Part shown: in pieces, positions 38,801 to 52,629 of the stretch
Layout: each line of letters starts with the position of its first letter
How positions within the stretch are numbered: the stretch's first letter is position 1
NCBI GenBank assembly: GCA_905250075.1
Contig: CAJNOP010000033.1
Location: 859,654 to 923,653, forward strand
From: Rotaria sp. Silwood1
Taxonomy: Eukaryota; Rotifera; Eurotatoria; Philodinida; Philodinidae
DNA length: 64,000 bases
Direction: 5' to 3'
Translations under genes and position numbers: made by a program
The notes under the pieces: generated by a model
The model's database searches: none
What the model was told of the DNA's origin: nothing
Seen by the model: only the letters and a program-made list of their open reading frames with translations

Positions 38801-41800
38801 TGAGATCGCTTTTTGAACTCAATATGAGCCCAAATGGTGATTATGAGCTCGAAGAGTTCCTTCATCAGTCAAAACACAACTTAAGATAGGTTGGTTTATT
38901 TTTCATTGTATATAAGTCTTTTATTTCTTAATGAAAATATAATGAACTTTTATAAATGTTCAATTTTAGCCAATAACAAACACAACATTCGTTACTCCAC
39001 TCAGTACATCTTTCTCAAGTTCGTTGTTAACATCTCATCGACATAAACCTAAAACACCAGTATGTCTCAAACAGCTTTGCTCTGATATTTATGCTTATTT
39101 GATTCATTATGATACGCTACTCACAATCAAACAACTTCTCAAAATTGATGAAGATCTTTGTACACAATATGGTGTTACTAACTTTTCTGCATTAACCTAT
39201 GATGAGAACGATAATGATGATAGTTCTGCAAATTTTATTTCATTTCTAAATAAATACCATGAAATAATTGATCCACATGAAGAATTATCTGTTTATGAAC
39301 AAACAACATCAACAGACGATCGCACAGAATTGTATTCATTTGTTCAACAATTAAGTATTATCAATAATGATGAAGTAAGAGGAGAATATCAATCACAATC
39401 TGTAGCATTCATTCATGGGCATGTAAACACTGAACAAGTTCATATAAGTACAGAAACATTATCTGCAATAGAAAAAGCAGTTAAACATAAATTTGGTGAA
39501 TCAATTAATTTTCGTAAAGGAAATCAAATAATAAAGAAAGCTAGAAAACGATTTCGCAAAAATAAACACACAATTATTCGGTAAAAAGTATTTCTATTTC
39601 TATTTGATAATATAAATTAAATACATTATTTGATTCTAGCTTTGAAGAATCGTTATTAGATATAAATGGTTTAAATCAATTAGATATGTGTCCAATATCA
39701 TTGAATGTTAATGAAACTCAATTATGTCAATTAATACTTTATTCTCCATTGATGACTAATCTATACACATGGCTTCAATGGTTAAATTTTTTTCAACCAA
39801 AATATGGTACTTTCAAATCATTTATTACTAAGCATGAACGTAAGTTCAAAGATCTTCGCTTACTAGAAGCATCAACTGGAGAAGTATACCGTTTACCTAT
39901 TGATGCCAGTCTTGCTACATTTGAACATGAACTCAACGCAACGCATATTCGTTCAGCTGTTGGACATCTATGTGCATTAATTATTGAAGAAGGTTTAATC
40001 ACACGATTCCCAATTAATGTTTATCGAACATCTATGGATACTTGGTTCCGTCATCTTAGATCTTTGGCTACATTACAGAATGATCATATCGATCCAATTC
40101 AACATATACTTGATTTTTTAATGTATTTACCAATACTTATTGGTCAATCCAGAATTATTGAAGAACTTATTCTTGTACCACTTGATAAGGTGTTCGACGA
40201 TATTTCCGACAATCCAATTAATGTACGAACAAGACTATGGGATATAGCAAATGTACAACAAAGAATAAAATTAGAATTATGGGGTCATACATTAAATATT
40301 GTCGAATGGAAAAATGAAAAAAAGTGGTCAGGAGGTGAAGAATTGGAAGAGAAATCTATTCTAAAATCAGAAAATGAATTCATCCAACAACAACAAAATA
40401 TTACTGCTGGTAGGTTATTTTGAAAAAATCTTTGCTTTATATGTATTATTAATTGATATTACCTTTGAGTGTATTTGATGAGAAATATTCTTGTTAAACA
40501 CGAAAATTTAAATTTTAAGTACAGTTGTATCTCTCTCTGAAAAGTAGCACGAGGCGGCTGTATGTAGCCCGAATTTCACCACTTGACGAACACCAGGAGT
40601 AGAGTCTGTCGGATCAAAATTTTTCGGATCTAGACTTGATTGGCATCGGGACCAACTACGTGGCGTGTTGATGAAAATAAGTTGGACTTTCGCAAATTAC
40701 TACGAGACAATTTTAAAATAAGACAAACGTGAGCGCTGAAGCTAATCTTGCTAGAGTATATATATCATAGCTCATATTCTCGCTGTTTTCTAATATAAGC
40801 GAGAATAATATGAAAACAAAAGACAAAGAAAGCATAAGATAATACTTATCTGGCAATGAGTGTGACAAGTCTAGTTTGGAAACATCATTGTCGTTTCTTT
40901 TCTTTTCCTCCATCATGAACTGGTTCCTCACCAAGATAAACAAGAGACTTGATTGTATCAGCTGACTATCGTGTTTTGTATGTGGCTGAGTTTTCTTTAT
41001 AACCCATGCCTGTACCCAGGACTCTCTGGGAATGTTGTTCCTTCAAAGATCTGAGATCCTGATACAGTAGCGCAAGCTGTGCCAGACATTAATCAAGCAA
41101 TTATTACCTGACACATCATATAAAAGTTACGAATATGACATAGACGAACATACTCTATCAATGTAGTTGATAGAAATTTTTTAATCGACATCTAATTCAC
41201 AGCCAAATCAACGAAATTTCGAAGATCTGGAGAAGTAAGGAGAATAAATTCGAAACAATTTATATTTTTAAGAAATCTTTCTGATCTCACTCCGCAATAA
41301 CGAATTATTTTTAATTTTTGGTTGGTACATACCCTGCACTTTTGCAGTTTTCTATCTCTTTTCATGGAATAGAGCTATATAGGTTAATACTATTTATCAG
41401 TACCGGTTTATTTTTAAGCCAACGCTGCTCTAATGACGACAATTGCTACTGAATCACTTGCGATTGTGACAACTAATGTAACTTCTATTGCTCATACTTC
41501 TTCAATTGCGGCCCATATCGGTGATACAAATGATTCAGTTCAAGCTGCATTTGAACACATCGAATCAATTCGTCGAGGTTTTGGTGTTGATAGCGGTCTT
41601 GATCCGACTAGTCAATCAATAATCACTAATCTTCTAGGCATGATTGAACGAAGTTTAGAAAGATTATCTAATGATCTCTACTTGGAACAAGGTCATTTCG
41701 TATTAGAACTTATTCAAAATGCTGATGACAATCAATACACATTAGATTGTGTGCCTACTCTGCGTTTTATTCTCTCATCCGAACGAATACTTGTGTGTAA

Positions 41801-44800
41801 CAATGAAATAGGATTTCAACCTTGTAACATTTCAGCAATCTGTAATGTCGGTGCTTCAACTAAAGGAAAACATAAACAAGGTTATGCTGGTCATAAAGGT
41901 ATTGGCTTTAAATCAGTTTTCATGATATCCCATCGACCAGAAATTCATTCTCGTAATTATCACTTACGTTTTGATACTGTTAATGGAACTCAACAAATCG
42001 GATATACATTGCCAATATGGATAGATCAGTACGAAGAGGAATTGCCAAATGTTGATGAATGGGCAACATGCATTCGTCTACCAATTAAAAAAGAAGCACA
42101 AGATGCTCGACTGAAAGAAAATTTTAAGAAAATAGAATCAATTTTTTTACTCTTTCTTAATCGCTTACGACAAATTGAAATCATAAATCAACATGATAGT
42201 TCTCCACTTAATAATAATAACCGAATTTTCACTAGAACTGATCATGTTCAAGGACAAATTATAGAATTACAAGAAAAGATTATGAATGGAGCCATCATTA
42301 GCAATTTATGGCTTGTAGTCAAAAAAGAAATTGAAGTACCTGCCCATATTAAGGTAACAAAAACAAACAAATTTCACACTTCTTGAAATATGTTCTTATG
42401 AATTTTTATTTCAGAAAAAATTACGTGATGTAAAAGGCGATGTTGATTCAACAATCATTGCTATTGCTTATCCGCTCAATGGTATTCAAGATTCTGTATC
42501 ATCATTTCCACCAACTCAGCCTGTTTTTGCATATTTACCACTTTGTTCATATGGGTTTCGTTTTATTCTGCAAGCTGATTTTGAAGTTCCAGCAAATCGT
42601 CAAGAAATTCTTCATGATAATCTATGGAATGAATGGCTCAAATCAGAAATGACTTGTCTTCTTTCTTTAGCTTATTGTGAATTCCAACATCTTCCTGATT
42701 TACTTACATCATCTTCCATACATACACAACTTAATTGTCAAATAACGCCAATACAAATAATCAAATATTTTCTTAAATTTGTTCCTCTACAAAATGAATC
42801 AAAACCGTTTTTTAATACATTTGTCGATAAAAGTATTCAATTATTAATGGGTATTATTAAGTTACCAGTTTCACATCAAAATGAAAACGAAGACATAGCT
42901 ATCAATTGGGTTTCACCTTCTCAATGTGTTATTGTACGAGATGAATTTATTCGAAAGATTCTGTCACAAGATTTATTATTATCTCATTTCAATAGTTATT
43001 ATGTTCATGAACAATTAGTCCATGAATGTGATGAACAAATTCTATTGAAATTAGGCTGTCGTCAACTTGATTTTTCAGATATTACACGACTTATTGAAGC
43101 ATCATATAAACAAAATGAACAACAACATCTTAAAACAACATCAACTATAGAACAGAGTAAGTTTTAGAGATCCGAACTACTATCCATTTCAAAATATACC
43201 ATGCTTCATTACTTTTTGGATAAATTTTTAATATGAATGTCATAGAGACTTCTGGAGTCTCAGGAAAAGTTTTATAACTCTCCAATGGAACTCCCTAAGA
43301 ATGTTGGCCTTGCATGGACTGAAAGAAAAATATTTGAGCAGTCCTCTAAAAAGTTATTCAAAATATAGTGGAACATATTATAGTTTGAAATAAATAGTAG
43401 ATTATTTTTTTCACGAGAAAAGAAAATTATCAAATGTACTGTAATCTTTTATTGATAATGTCATTTTAGTTGCTCAATGGCTTGTATGTCTCGACTATAG
43501 TCTTCAACAACAACGAGAAGAAATGAATTATAAAGAACGTGAAAATGACACAATTACTAAACTCAAAAAGTTGAAAATTATTCCACTAAAAGATCATTCA
43601 CGTTTAGTATCTGTTGATGAATTTGACAAACATACTATCTCATTTCCACCAAACAAATCAACTCCGTTTTCAAAACATCTTAAACTTGTTCTTGATGATA
43701 TTCCTACACTTGATGAACAATTACTTAATTTTATTGAAGATAAATATCCACGACGGGTTGATTCAATTCGACGTCTACTTTTAAATCTTGGTAAGCATTG
43801 ACAAATATTCTTTCTTGTTTATTCTTTTGTTTATATAGGTATCAGCAAGGAATATAATATTCGAGAAATATATCGTCAACATATGTTACCAATTATGGCA
43901 AATCCAACTGGTTGGTCTACAAAATCAGAATCAATATTAGTTGCATATCTTTTATGTATTTATGAATACCTCTACTTACCTAATCCTGATATATTTGAAA
44001 ATGAATTAAAAACATTACAAAATAAAATGATTATTAAAACACGTGATAATAAATTTGTTTCATTAGGCTCGCCTGATGTTATTGTTCATTTAACATCAAC
44101 GTATGGTTCTAGAAATTCACTTGAATCGTTAAATTTATCCAACTATCAATTTCTTTTCATTTCCGATGATTATTATAATGAGTTGTGCCGTATCGGATTA
44201 TTTCATAGTGACCATGATATACGTTTTTTTGCCAAATTTCTTGAGGGCCTCAATATAAGCGACTCTCTACTCGTAAACGTGGATGAAAAATGTGAGTATA
44301 CCATTAAAATTAATTTATTAATAAATCTCTATTCTTCTGCATTAGCTTTTATCGATGTTCAACAACTTGCCGGTACTAAATGGGCCTATTTAATTCCACA
44401 GTTAATTGAAATGGTTCATGAACCATTTATAATACAAGATTATTGTTGTGATGAGTTCAATAAACTTGTATCACCATCTGACGAAAGTCAAACAATTGAC
44501 CTCGATTTATGTGTTCAGTTACTTCGATATTTAGATCGTCATCATAAACATATCTCTAACTATTATGCAGGTTCGGTGATGCTGACTCGTGCACATAAAT
44601 TCGGTCATCATACACCAATAAAAGGTATAAAATCTTCATTTTGTATGTCAGTACAGCAACATGCATGGATTCCCGTTTATGGTGATACGTTACTTAAACC
44701 TGGCGATGTATATTTATTACCAGCTAATAGTCAGACATCAGTTTTTCGACAATATATACCTCATTTAGATGAATCAAAAGTATCGTTAAATGATGTAGAT

Positions 44801-47800
44801 TTTATCTATAATATTCTTGGTATAAAATCGCAAGTTGAACATCGAACTATGTTCGAGTTACTTATGAAATGGTCGTGCAATCTTGATAGTGAATCATTAT
44901 GGAACCTAGTCAATCAGGCAAATACTTTGGATACGTAAGTATATAGTACAACAATTGGATAGAGAATTCTACAAATTTTAAAAAATAAAATTATTAAACT
45001 ATTGTCCATTGGTCTCGAATTTAGGTTGAGGAATGATTTGTGTAACGACTTTTTCTGAAACGAATTTTTATTATTTTACCACAATACTCGAATTATGGTT
45101 TGAGGACACTAAAGGTTATATTATAGTATAATATTACTAACAGGTCATCGAATTGACTTTATGCAATAGTTGAAAGAAAATATATGTGCAAAAAAGTCTG
45201 ACACATAGGCTTTTTAAATTTATATATATTTCACATAGATGACATTTAATTAATACAGACATATAACATGTTTGATGTCTAGGAAATACTCTAATAACTA
45301 ATGAGAGACCCTCTTCATGTAGCTCCTTTTGATTTCAATGATATTTTCCCTATAGGTACTACATAATATTCTAATACAAACTCTAAAAGGGTATCGGTTT
45401 CCATTCAGGTCTAGACTCTTTCTCATAGATAGCATATATCACATGCATTTTTGACAGCTTCATATTTCAAAGAGATTTTGTTCAAACTTTCTGTATTGTT
45501 TAATGGAAACTAGTCTAGTTGATTTCTTTACATTCACAAAATATCAGTTCAATATCTGGAAATATGAGTTTTCCAAAAAATCTGAAATCCTACACGGGTT
45601 TCTAGCAAATACAAATACTATAAATTCGATAGATAAGTCAAATATTTATTACAGGAACCAGAATTCTTGTAGAGTTTTTATTAGAACATTATGTGATATC
45701 TGTCAGCATAATATCATTGAAATCAGTTTCTTAAGAACGAAAAATGTTTTCGCAGGGCAAACATTATGCATTAAATATACGGCTTTTATTTCAGTATTCC
45801 TTGCACTCTTCCAAATGGATTTCGTCAATCATGTCTTGACACGATTGAAAATTTTCGTCAAATCTATAGTTTTCTTGCGTCAAACAATGAAACTTGTACT
45901 CTTCTCAGTCGTTTTTGTTTATGGCCAATCATATTTATTCCACGAAATCAAACTACTGGTGATTTCTTATTCGTTCAACAGACTTTTTGGAATGATCCAA
46001 TATCTCTATTGTCATTACAAGATACAATTGCAGATTCAAATGGTCGTATTCCTATAAGATCCTATTATAATGACGATTCTATTTTAAATTCATTCTTTCT
46101 TAAAATACTTCATGTTGAATTACATCCAACAGTGGATGATTATTTACCATTATTATCAACTGAGCAAGATATTAATAAGATTTGGCAGATAATTGAAATA
46201 ATCACAAAATTAGCCATAGAACAGAACAAACAAAATGACGTTCGAGGTAAAGAAAATGTTTTTTTTAAAAACAAAAAATTCAAAAGAAATATTTTCTTTT
46301 TTTCCATACAGAAAAATGTCTTGATGTTGCATTCATTCCATGCATGGGTGATAAACAAAAATTAGTAAAATATACCGATCATCCCTATTATCCACATGAT
46401 ATAGACATTGCCAATCTGTTTTCAGATATTTTATCAATTATTAAATTACCCGGTAATCTGAACAAATTGAATATTTAATTAATGTCATTATTATTTTTAG
46501 GTTTTGGTATTGATACTAATTTTCAAGAACAATTCCGTTCGCTTTTTTCTATTGAAAATCTTGATAAAATCATTCAAACTAAAGTTGATGTTGAAAATGA
46601 ACAATCATCAACAAATCTAACTGATTTCTACAGTTGTTCTATTGATCTTATTCAATATTTTCTTTTAAACAAAGACATTATATCGACTACTCGATCCACT
46701 TATTTATCGTCTGTATTTGCTCGCATGCATTTTGTTTGTGTTGATCGTATACATTTATCACATTGTTATGGGTCTAATATAATTAAATCATCATCAACAT
46801 CGTACAGTAGAGATACTTATATTGATGAAGAATCAGGCAAATTTTATATCCTAAAAAAATATGAAACATCTGAAATGCGTTATATCGATGCTATGGTTGA
46901 TTTTATTGTTGAAAACGACGAGACGACTCGATTACAACTTTCGTCATGTATCAAAAAGATTCTACAAAGATATCAGACCGATGGTGAAGATGGTCTAGCT
47001 AAGTTACGAGAAACATGGACAAAGAATTATGAACCTAAATGGATTATTCCAAAGGAAATAAAAATCAATGTTCCGATTCCACCAGGAATACAGCACGAGA
47101 AGCCTAAGGTTACATATGAGGAAATTGAACGATTGATGGAGGAGCCTTCTGCTCGACCAAAGCTTGCGTCAAAAAAAGTAACAAACGAAGAAAATACCAA
47201 TCACCTAACCAGTTTTCCTGCAAGAGCTGGCGCTATCGAATCGAATGAAATCTCTGAAAAAAGACTTTCAAAAGTACCAACACAAACAAAACCACATAAT
47301 TCAGCTGAAGGAGAAAATGCATCATCAAAATCACATTCGAATGATCAAAGCCATCGAGCTCCACAACAGCATGATCAACAGGATAACGAATATGTAGTAC
47401 CCACGGGCATAATTACCCAACATACTGACGGTGAGAAACATATATAATGCATATATATGAGCCATTTCAAACAGAACGGCACATATCCATCTTTCATTTA
47501 ACTCGGATTCTTTACAAGGGTTTTTCGGATTAATTTCTTTTAGCACAGACATATAGGAAAATGTGCGTTCTTTCAGATGATTATTAATTAATTACAACTA
47601 ATTAGCAAATATCTTTCTAACAATAGGAGAAAACAAACTAAAAACTCTAGGATAGTCTCTATAGCACGAACTGCATCTATAATGAACTTTTCAGCAAGAT
47701 TGAACTCGAAAACACTTTTCCTTAAAAATCGGTTTTTTAGAGATTCTAAAGAAGAATTCGTACCAATTACAAATGGGTTTTGAACATCTCTATATGAGTC

Positions 47801-48526
47801 ATAAGAGCATTTTTGTTGTTTGAATATTCGTATTCCAACATGTTACTAGCGAATGATTTGGCTCAATATATATATATATTGAATTGGAACAACAGATTGA
47901 ATATTATTTTTTTCGCAGTAAATTCGAGCAACAACGAATCAAATAAAGATGAGATACGGTCATCCAAAGGCCAATTTATTCAACAACGTGCTCCCATGGT
48001 TTTTTCGGATGTTACTTCGTTACCACCTGCTAATTTCGAACGTATTGTTGTTTCGAATCTGACAAATATAGATCAAAGCACGTCTTCTTCAATTGATGAA
48101 CTATCCATGACAAATTCATCTCGTTCTATTGGTATTGAAGCTGATCTCATTACAGGTCGTCAAGGTGAAGAATTCGTTTTTCGTTATCTTAAATGGAAAT
48201 ATCCTCATGAAGAGATTAAATGGATCAATCAACAAGGAGAATCAGGTGGACCTTATGATATTCATATGATTATTAAGACAGAAAATCATCGAGAAGAATT
48301 TATTGAAGTTAAAACAACTCGATCCTATGATCAAAATACATTTCCAGTATCTATTGGTGAAGTTGAATATCTTCTTCAACATCCATCAAATTATTATATT
48401 TATCGAGTTTATTATGCAGATAAAATTGATTCATCAACGATTACAGTGATAAACAGAATCAAAAGAAATTTGCAACAAAAACAGCTTAAGCTTTCTATGA
48501 GTTTTGAATCTAAACTAAATGATTAA
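35827..48526 (+). CDS. Giant NO VEIN-like protein: GHKL ATPase plus DUF3883
   Basis: Exons: 35827-36036, 36092-36140, 36195-36416, 36494-37089, 37151-37669, 38970-39580, 39640-40409, 41419-42353, 42415-43156, 43470-43790, 43839-44934, 45795-46246, 46312-46452, 46501-47430, 47919-48526. All join in phase to 2733 residues. The first ~180 residues are Asn/Gln/Ser/Thr/Pro-rich. Residues ~180-990 are helical with no family I recognise. Residues ~1055-1220 are a sacsin/NOV-type HSP90-like ATPase: N-box ELIQNADDN (1089-1097), NNEIGF, and glycine-rich GYAGHKGIGFKSVF. A long helical middle follows. Residues ~2611-2710 are DUF3883 (NOV C-terminal) with the restriction-nuclease-like core GPYD (D2645)...EVK (2661-2663). 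Arabidopsis NO VEIN has this ATPase-DUF3883 order. The biochemical function in animals is unknown; nucleic-acid-linked ATPase activity is inference. Introns 5, 7 and 11 are long, and intron 5 holds two inverted-repeat elements. Confidence 0.88.
37913..38131. mobile_element. Tc1/mariner-type MITE in intron 5 of the NOV-like gene
   Basis: 219 bases bounded by TA on both sides (37911-37912 and 38132-38133). The inverted repeats are about 60 bases: CAGTGGCTTCCAAAGTTGAT at the left against CAGCGACTACAAGAATGGAT from the right, continuing inward through TTTCGGTTTTTTCTCGTAAT. The TA duplication and the CAGTGGC-like end are typical of Tc1/mariner. No coding capacity. Confidence 0.85.
38249..38883. repeat. 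Foldback element in intron 5 of the NOV-like gene
   Basis: Two ~300-base arms around a centre near 38565 are diverged reverse complements. For example GGTTCAAAAAGAGATCTCTG (about 38313) matches the complement of 38795-38815, and TTTTCGATCTAGCTTTAGAT (about 38394) matches the complement near 38715-38735. No open frame. Ends are approximate. Confidence 0.7.
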
Positions 48527-49960
48527 AAAACAATGAATTACACTAGTTTTTTTTTATAATTATTGATTAATATCAAATAAAATAATATGAATATTCGGCA
48601 AAGTATCTAGCATTTAATTCAAAAAATATGAAATCTTTTATTTTTCAGTGCAAAGAATAGAATCTTACAATATTATAAGTTTTGTAGAAAGAATAAAACA
48701 TTTTGATTATTTTATGATTTAAACAAATTTTTTTCTTTTATCTCATTCATCATATTAAATCCTTTGCATTTTAATCTATGGAAACTTTTTTTTTCAAGAA
48801 AAGACCACATCTATTCCAATACTTCAATCTTGCACAAAATGTTATATTATAACTAGGGATATCCACCCATATAATGAAAACCTGGCAAAAACGGGCGGTT
48901 AACCATGGTTTACCGCTAAAACTGATCCGGTTTTCGTGACATGAGCAGGCTTTGAGGAATAAGAAGCCATGGTTCCTAGGAATGGAACCATAAACTCATG
49001 CCCCAAAATCTAATAATATATTCGTATAAATTGTAAACAACAGAGGGCATGCCAAAAGTAGTAACAACGATATTTTAATTTGTAATAAAGAGCTGAAAGA
49101 AACTTTTTCTCTATATGGTCTGATATTAGAAACAAAGCTTTACATTTCTGTGATAATTGATGATTCTTCAACTAGATTTATGCAACTAATGTCGAAATTT
49201 TTATTCTTATGAAAGTTCTGATGCCTAAAATTGCTATCGTCAAAAATTGAAACATAAACACTCGATTACTAAAATGAATATGATGCTATGGATCAATCGT
49301 TATAAGGCATAGCAAGATTTACGTCGGGGTATTCTCTTCACTTACCTTATCACATTTCCAAAAAAGTTGATAAGAAACATATTCATGATTCAATTTGAGT
49401 TGTTCATTTAAATTCTTTCCGTTTTTCAACTTTGCTCTTCATAAATATTTTTCTCATCCATATATATTCTATAAATGAAATAAACATACAGGATTCTTTA
49501 TTATCCACTAAAAGATAATGGGTAGTCGTCAAACAAGCGAATAATACCAAATCGAAAAGTGATACCACTAGTAGATAGAGCTCAGTGAGCTTATTCTACG
49601 AGCACCAACGAACACCCAAAATGCTTAAATATAGGAGTGATTTTCCAATGTACACTTTTTTCGAATCAACGAAGACCCATGAACACCCATATCTTTTGAC
49701 AGTGAGTGGCCCTACTTGAGTTCGGTACATGCCAAAAATGTCAGCCTTTTTTGAGATATGTAAATTTGGTAAAATTCATAGCGCGATCAACTACATTGTT
49801 GATGGCATCGAGTGATGCTGACATACATATGTAAGACTCATTTAGCAACGTAAATACTGAAGAATTGAACATTGATTTAGATGGAAATTTTCGTCTAGTA
49901 GTGAGTGATATTTCAGAAGCATATACCAATGCTGAATCATGGCAAATGAGATGAGATCTA
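48527..49960. other. Spacer between the NOV-like gene and the mobile-element island
   Basis: AT-rich 3' flank. About 48855-49010 has sequence unlike its surroundings, beginning TAGGGATATCCACCCATATA, reminiscent of hAT ends, but I could not find the other end. About 49530-49585 is a reversed copy of sequence found at 57518-57590. No gene. Confidence 0.45.
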
Positions 49961-50930
49961 AAGGGTGGTCCAAACATTTCGACCCCTATCAGTAAATCGA
50001 TGATATCTATAACAAACTTATACGAAGTTATTGATCAAATTATGTCATTTTATAGAGAAAGATTAGAGCTATCAGCTAAAAAACAATAGTTCGAAATACC
50101 TAAATCTATTAAAATCTTATGGTCATTTTACCAATCTTGAGAGAAAATTTTTACGTTACATTTTTTGAAATAAACAAAATACGTTTGTAACATCTTAAGT
50201 GTCATACTGTTTTCTAGACATTTTTCCACGATTCGAGAGAGTTCGATAAGCTCTACAAGAATATGTATGTTTACAAAGCTTTTGATCTTATTTTGAATAT
50301 GAATCTTAAAGGAAACCAGAAAAACTAAGAACAATTTCATATATAAAATATTAGAGAGTAGGTTGATTTTTCAAAAGTTTGAGTTGGTTGACTATTCCAT
50401 GTATTCAGGTAGCTCAGAAGAGTTATTTCCTGCTTCAGTGTGTAACCCTGCATCTCGAAACATCAATTAATAGTCGATCAGCTAAAGTCTTTGGGACTTA
50501 AGCATACTATCTCATGAAAGCTATGCAAGATTTTTATTAGTTTGCGTGGTATCATTCGAGTTTTATGTTGAAAACAGGATTCGAATTTTTCTTGATATTC
50601 ACATTTTTCTAATGCTTTTTGACCTCTATCGAACTATAAAAAAATGTCTATTAAAAACATGTAGAAAATAATATTTGGTTCGACTTTAACGACTCAAACA
50701 TTAAAAATTTCTTTGACTATTTCAAAAAATGTAACGCAAAAGTGTTCACTCAAGATTAGTCAAATGACCATAAGATTGTAATAAATTTATGTATTTTGAA
50801 CTATTTTTTTTCCAGATGAGAGCTCTAATCTTCCTCTGCAAAATGATATGATTTGATCAATAACTTCACATAAGTTTGTTATAGATATCATCGATTTACT
50901 GAGAGGCGTCGAAAACTTTGGATCACCATT
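49960..50930. repeat. Long imperfect palindrome, ~0.97 kb
   Basis: The left arm (from about 49965) and right arm (to about 50925) are reverse complements. GATGATATCTATAACAAACT (about 50000) pairs with the segment at about 50874-50893, and ACGTTACATTTTTTGAAATA (about 50153) pairs with about 50718-50738. Weaker pairing continues inward to about 50250/50640. The outer part of the right arm runs into the decayed gene at 50918, so that gene's start may be duplicated in inverted form. No target duplication was identified. Confidence 0.75.
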
Positions 50931-52617
50931 TACTTTCAATTGTTCCATCGAAAATATCGTTAAAGCTCATGCAGTTCTTCATACCAGGTTTAACTAGTTA
51001 CAGATTTTCTGTTGCATGTTTGCATGCTGCCAAATATGGTGTCGATTCGAGAGTAGACACAATTCCAAAGGTTCTGCAACGATTTGATGATCATCAAATC
51101 GCTCACTTTGTTGACTTTATTGTTTCGCCTCATGTGTGTATAGATTTGCCTTGTGCTGAACAAGTTTTGAAACTGTCGTCAGGAATTGAACTGTACATTC
51201 CAAATATGATAAGTAACATGGGACCAATTCATATTATTGATTAGTATCTTGTTTACTGTAATGAGATGTGTTCGCATTTCGAATCACTTGGTAAGAGTAG
51301 CCTATTTACTATTTTCGAAACATGTAAAGCATCAACAAGAAAGTCTTCGCAAGGTATCAACTACTTTGTAGCTGAAGCTGGAGAAGCATTTGACGATACA
51401 GGAAAAATGAATAAAGAAAACGCTATGCTATGTACTGAGAGTGATCGATTTATTGAGAATTTAAAACATGCTTGATTTTATTTGAAATCTGATTATAAAG
51501 TGTACGTAACGAGATCGAGTAATGTCGCTGATGATTGCTCCATTTATATATTGAGTGATCCAAAACAACGTCATTTTGCCCAAGGCTGTGATCATGAACA
51601 CGATGAATCGTATGTTAAGTGTTCGAATCTAACGAGCACCCTGAATGAAATTGAACGACTAATCGAGAAAACCGAAACGAAAGAAGACTTATTGGATCGA
51701 GCTTTGAAAAAATACCGATTGTATTATGAATCTAATGAAGAATGGTAAGTTCACTTATTGAGATCTATCAATCAAGATTTGTGTCGAGAGTACTTTCTTG
51801 AACAACTACACAATAATGAGATTTATCTCAATCTTGATTGAGCCATGAAATTTCTTCTCATCAAAAGTCGAGAACCACAGTCAGAATTTTTCGATAAACG
51901 AGGCATCAGTTGGCATATCACTGTTGTTATGCAAAAAACATGTGATTGTAGAAAGTAATAGCAACTATTACGACCAAAAGAATGATTTCTCAGATGATAG
52001 CCAACAAGTCAATGAACATGAAATGACTGATTAATTTCAAGAAAATGAAGATGATTACAGTACCAATCATCAAAAAGAGACAAATTCTTGTAATTATAAG
52101 GTCTTCGTACATGTTTTCGATTAGTGTACGCAGGACAGTGAAATGATCCTCGCTACCTTGAACGACATTTTATGCCGTATCAAGAAAACTGATCCACAGA
52201 CAGAAAAAGCGTTTATCCGATCAGACAACGCAGATTGCTATCATTCGGTAAACACACTTGTGTCGCCCAAACAAATATTGGAAAAGGCAAGCATAGCAAT
52301 TAGAAGCATTGATTTTTGCGATCCACAAGGTGGCAAAGACTCTTGTCACCATTATGCTGCTGTTATTAAGTCAAATATATGCCAATATTTGAATGAAAAT
52401 CATAATGTAACATGTGCTTCTGAGTTTGTCGAAGCATGCCACTCGCACAAAGAAGTGAAAGTCGTTTTTGCGCTTGATTGTTAGATTGATAATATTGATC
52501 GTAAAAAAGAAATAACGTGTAAGATAAAACAGATATCGGATTATTTTGATTTCGAGTATCAAAGAAATGGACTTTTAGTACATCGTTCGTGGAATGTTGG
52601 TCCTGGTCTTTTGATAT
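50918..52617 (+). pseudogene. Decayed repetitive gene, probably transposase-related
   Basis: Three open pieces in one frame (50918-51244, 51266-51475, 51482-51748) and a further one (52143-52484) read as parts of one protein, now broken by several interruptions. Recognisable words are FIRSDNADCYHSVN and IDFCDPQGGKDSC in the last piece. I recall this SDNAGCYHS...DFxDPQGGKGPCDR pattern from multicopy, uncharacterised proteins of cnidarians and other animals; an Asp-Asn in such a setting would suit a DDE-type transposase, but this is a guess. After the last piece, coding-like text continues (LLVHRSWNVGPGLLI) up to about 52617, where the MULE begins, so the MULE probably inserted into this gene. 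Confidence 0.55.
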
Positions 52618-52629
52618 CATGATCACAGT

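Noticed and set aside
40713-40943. 76-codon minus-strand frame in intron 7 of the NOV-like gene
   Set aside because: Hydrophobic run without a clear start context or homologue; likely chance.
52599-52610. GGTCCTGGTC as the MULE left terminus, matching GGCACTAGT on the right
   Set aside because: This sequence is part of the coding remnant (WNVGPGLLI) that precedes the element, so the likeness is probably chance.
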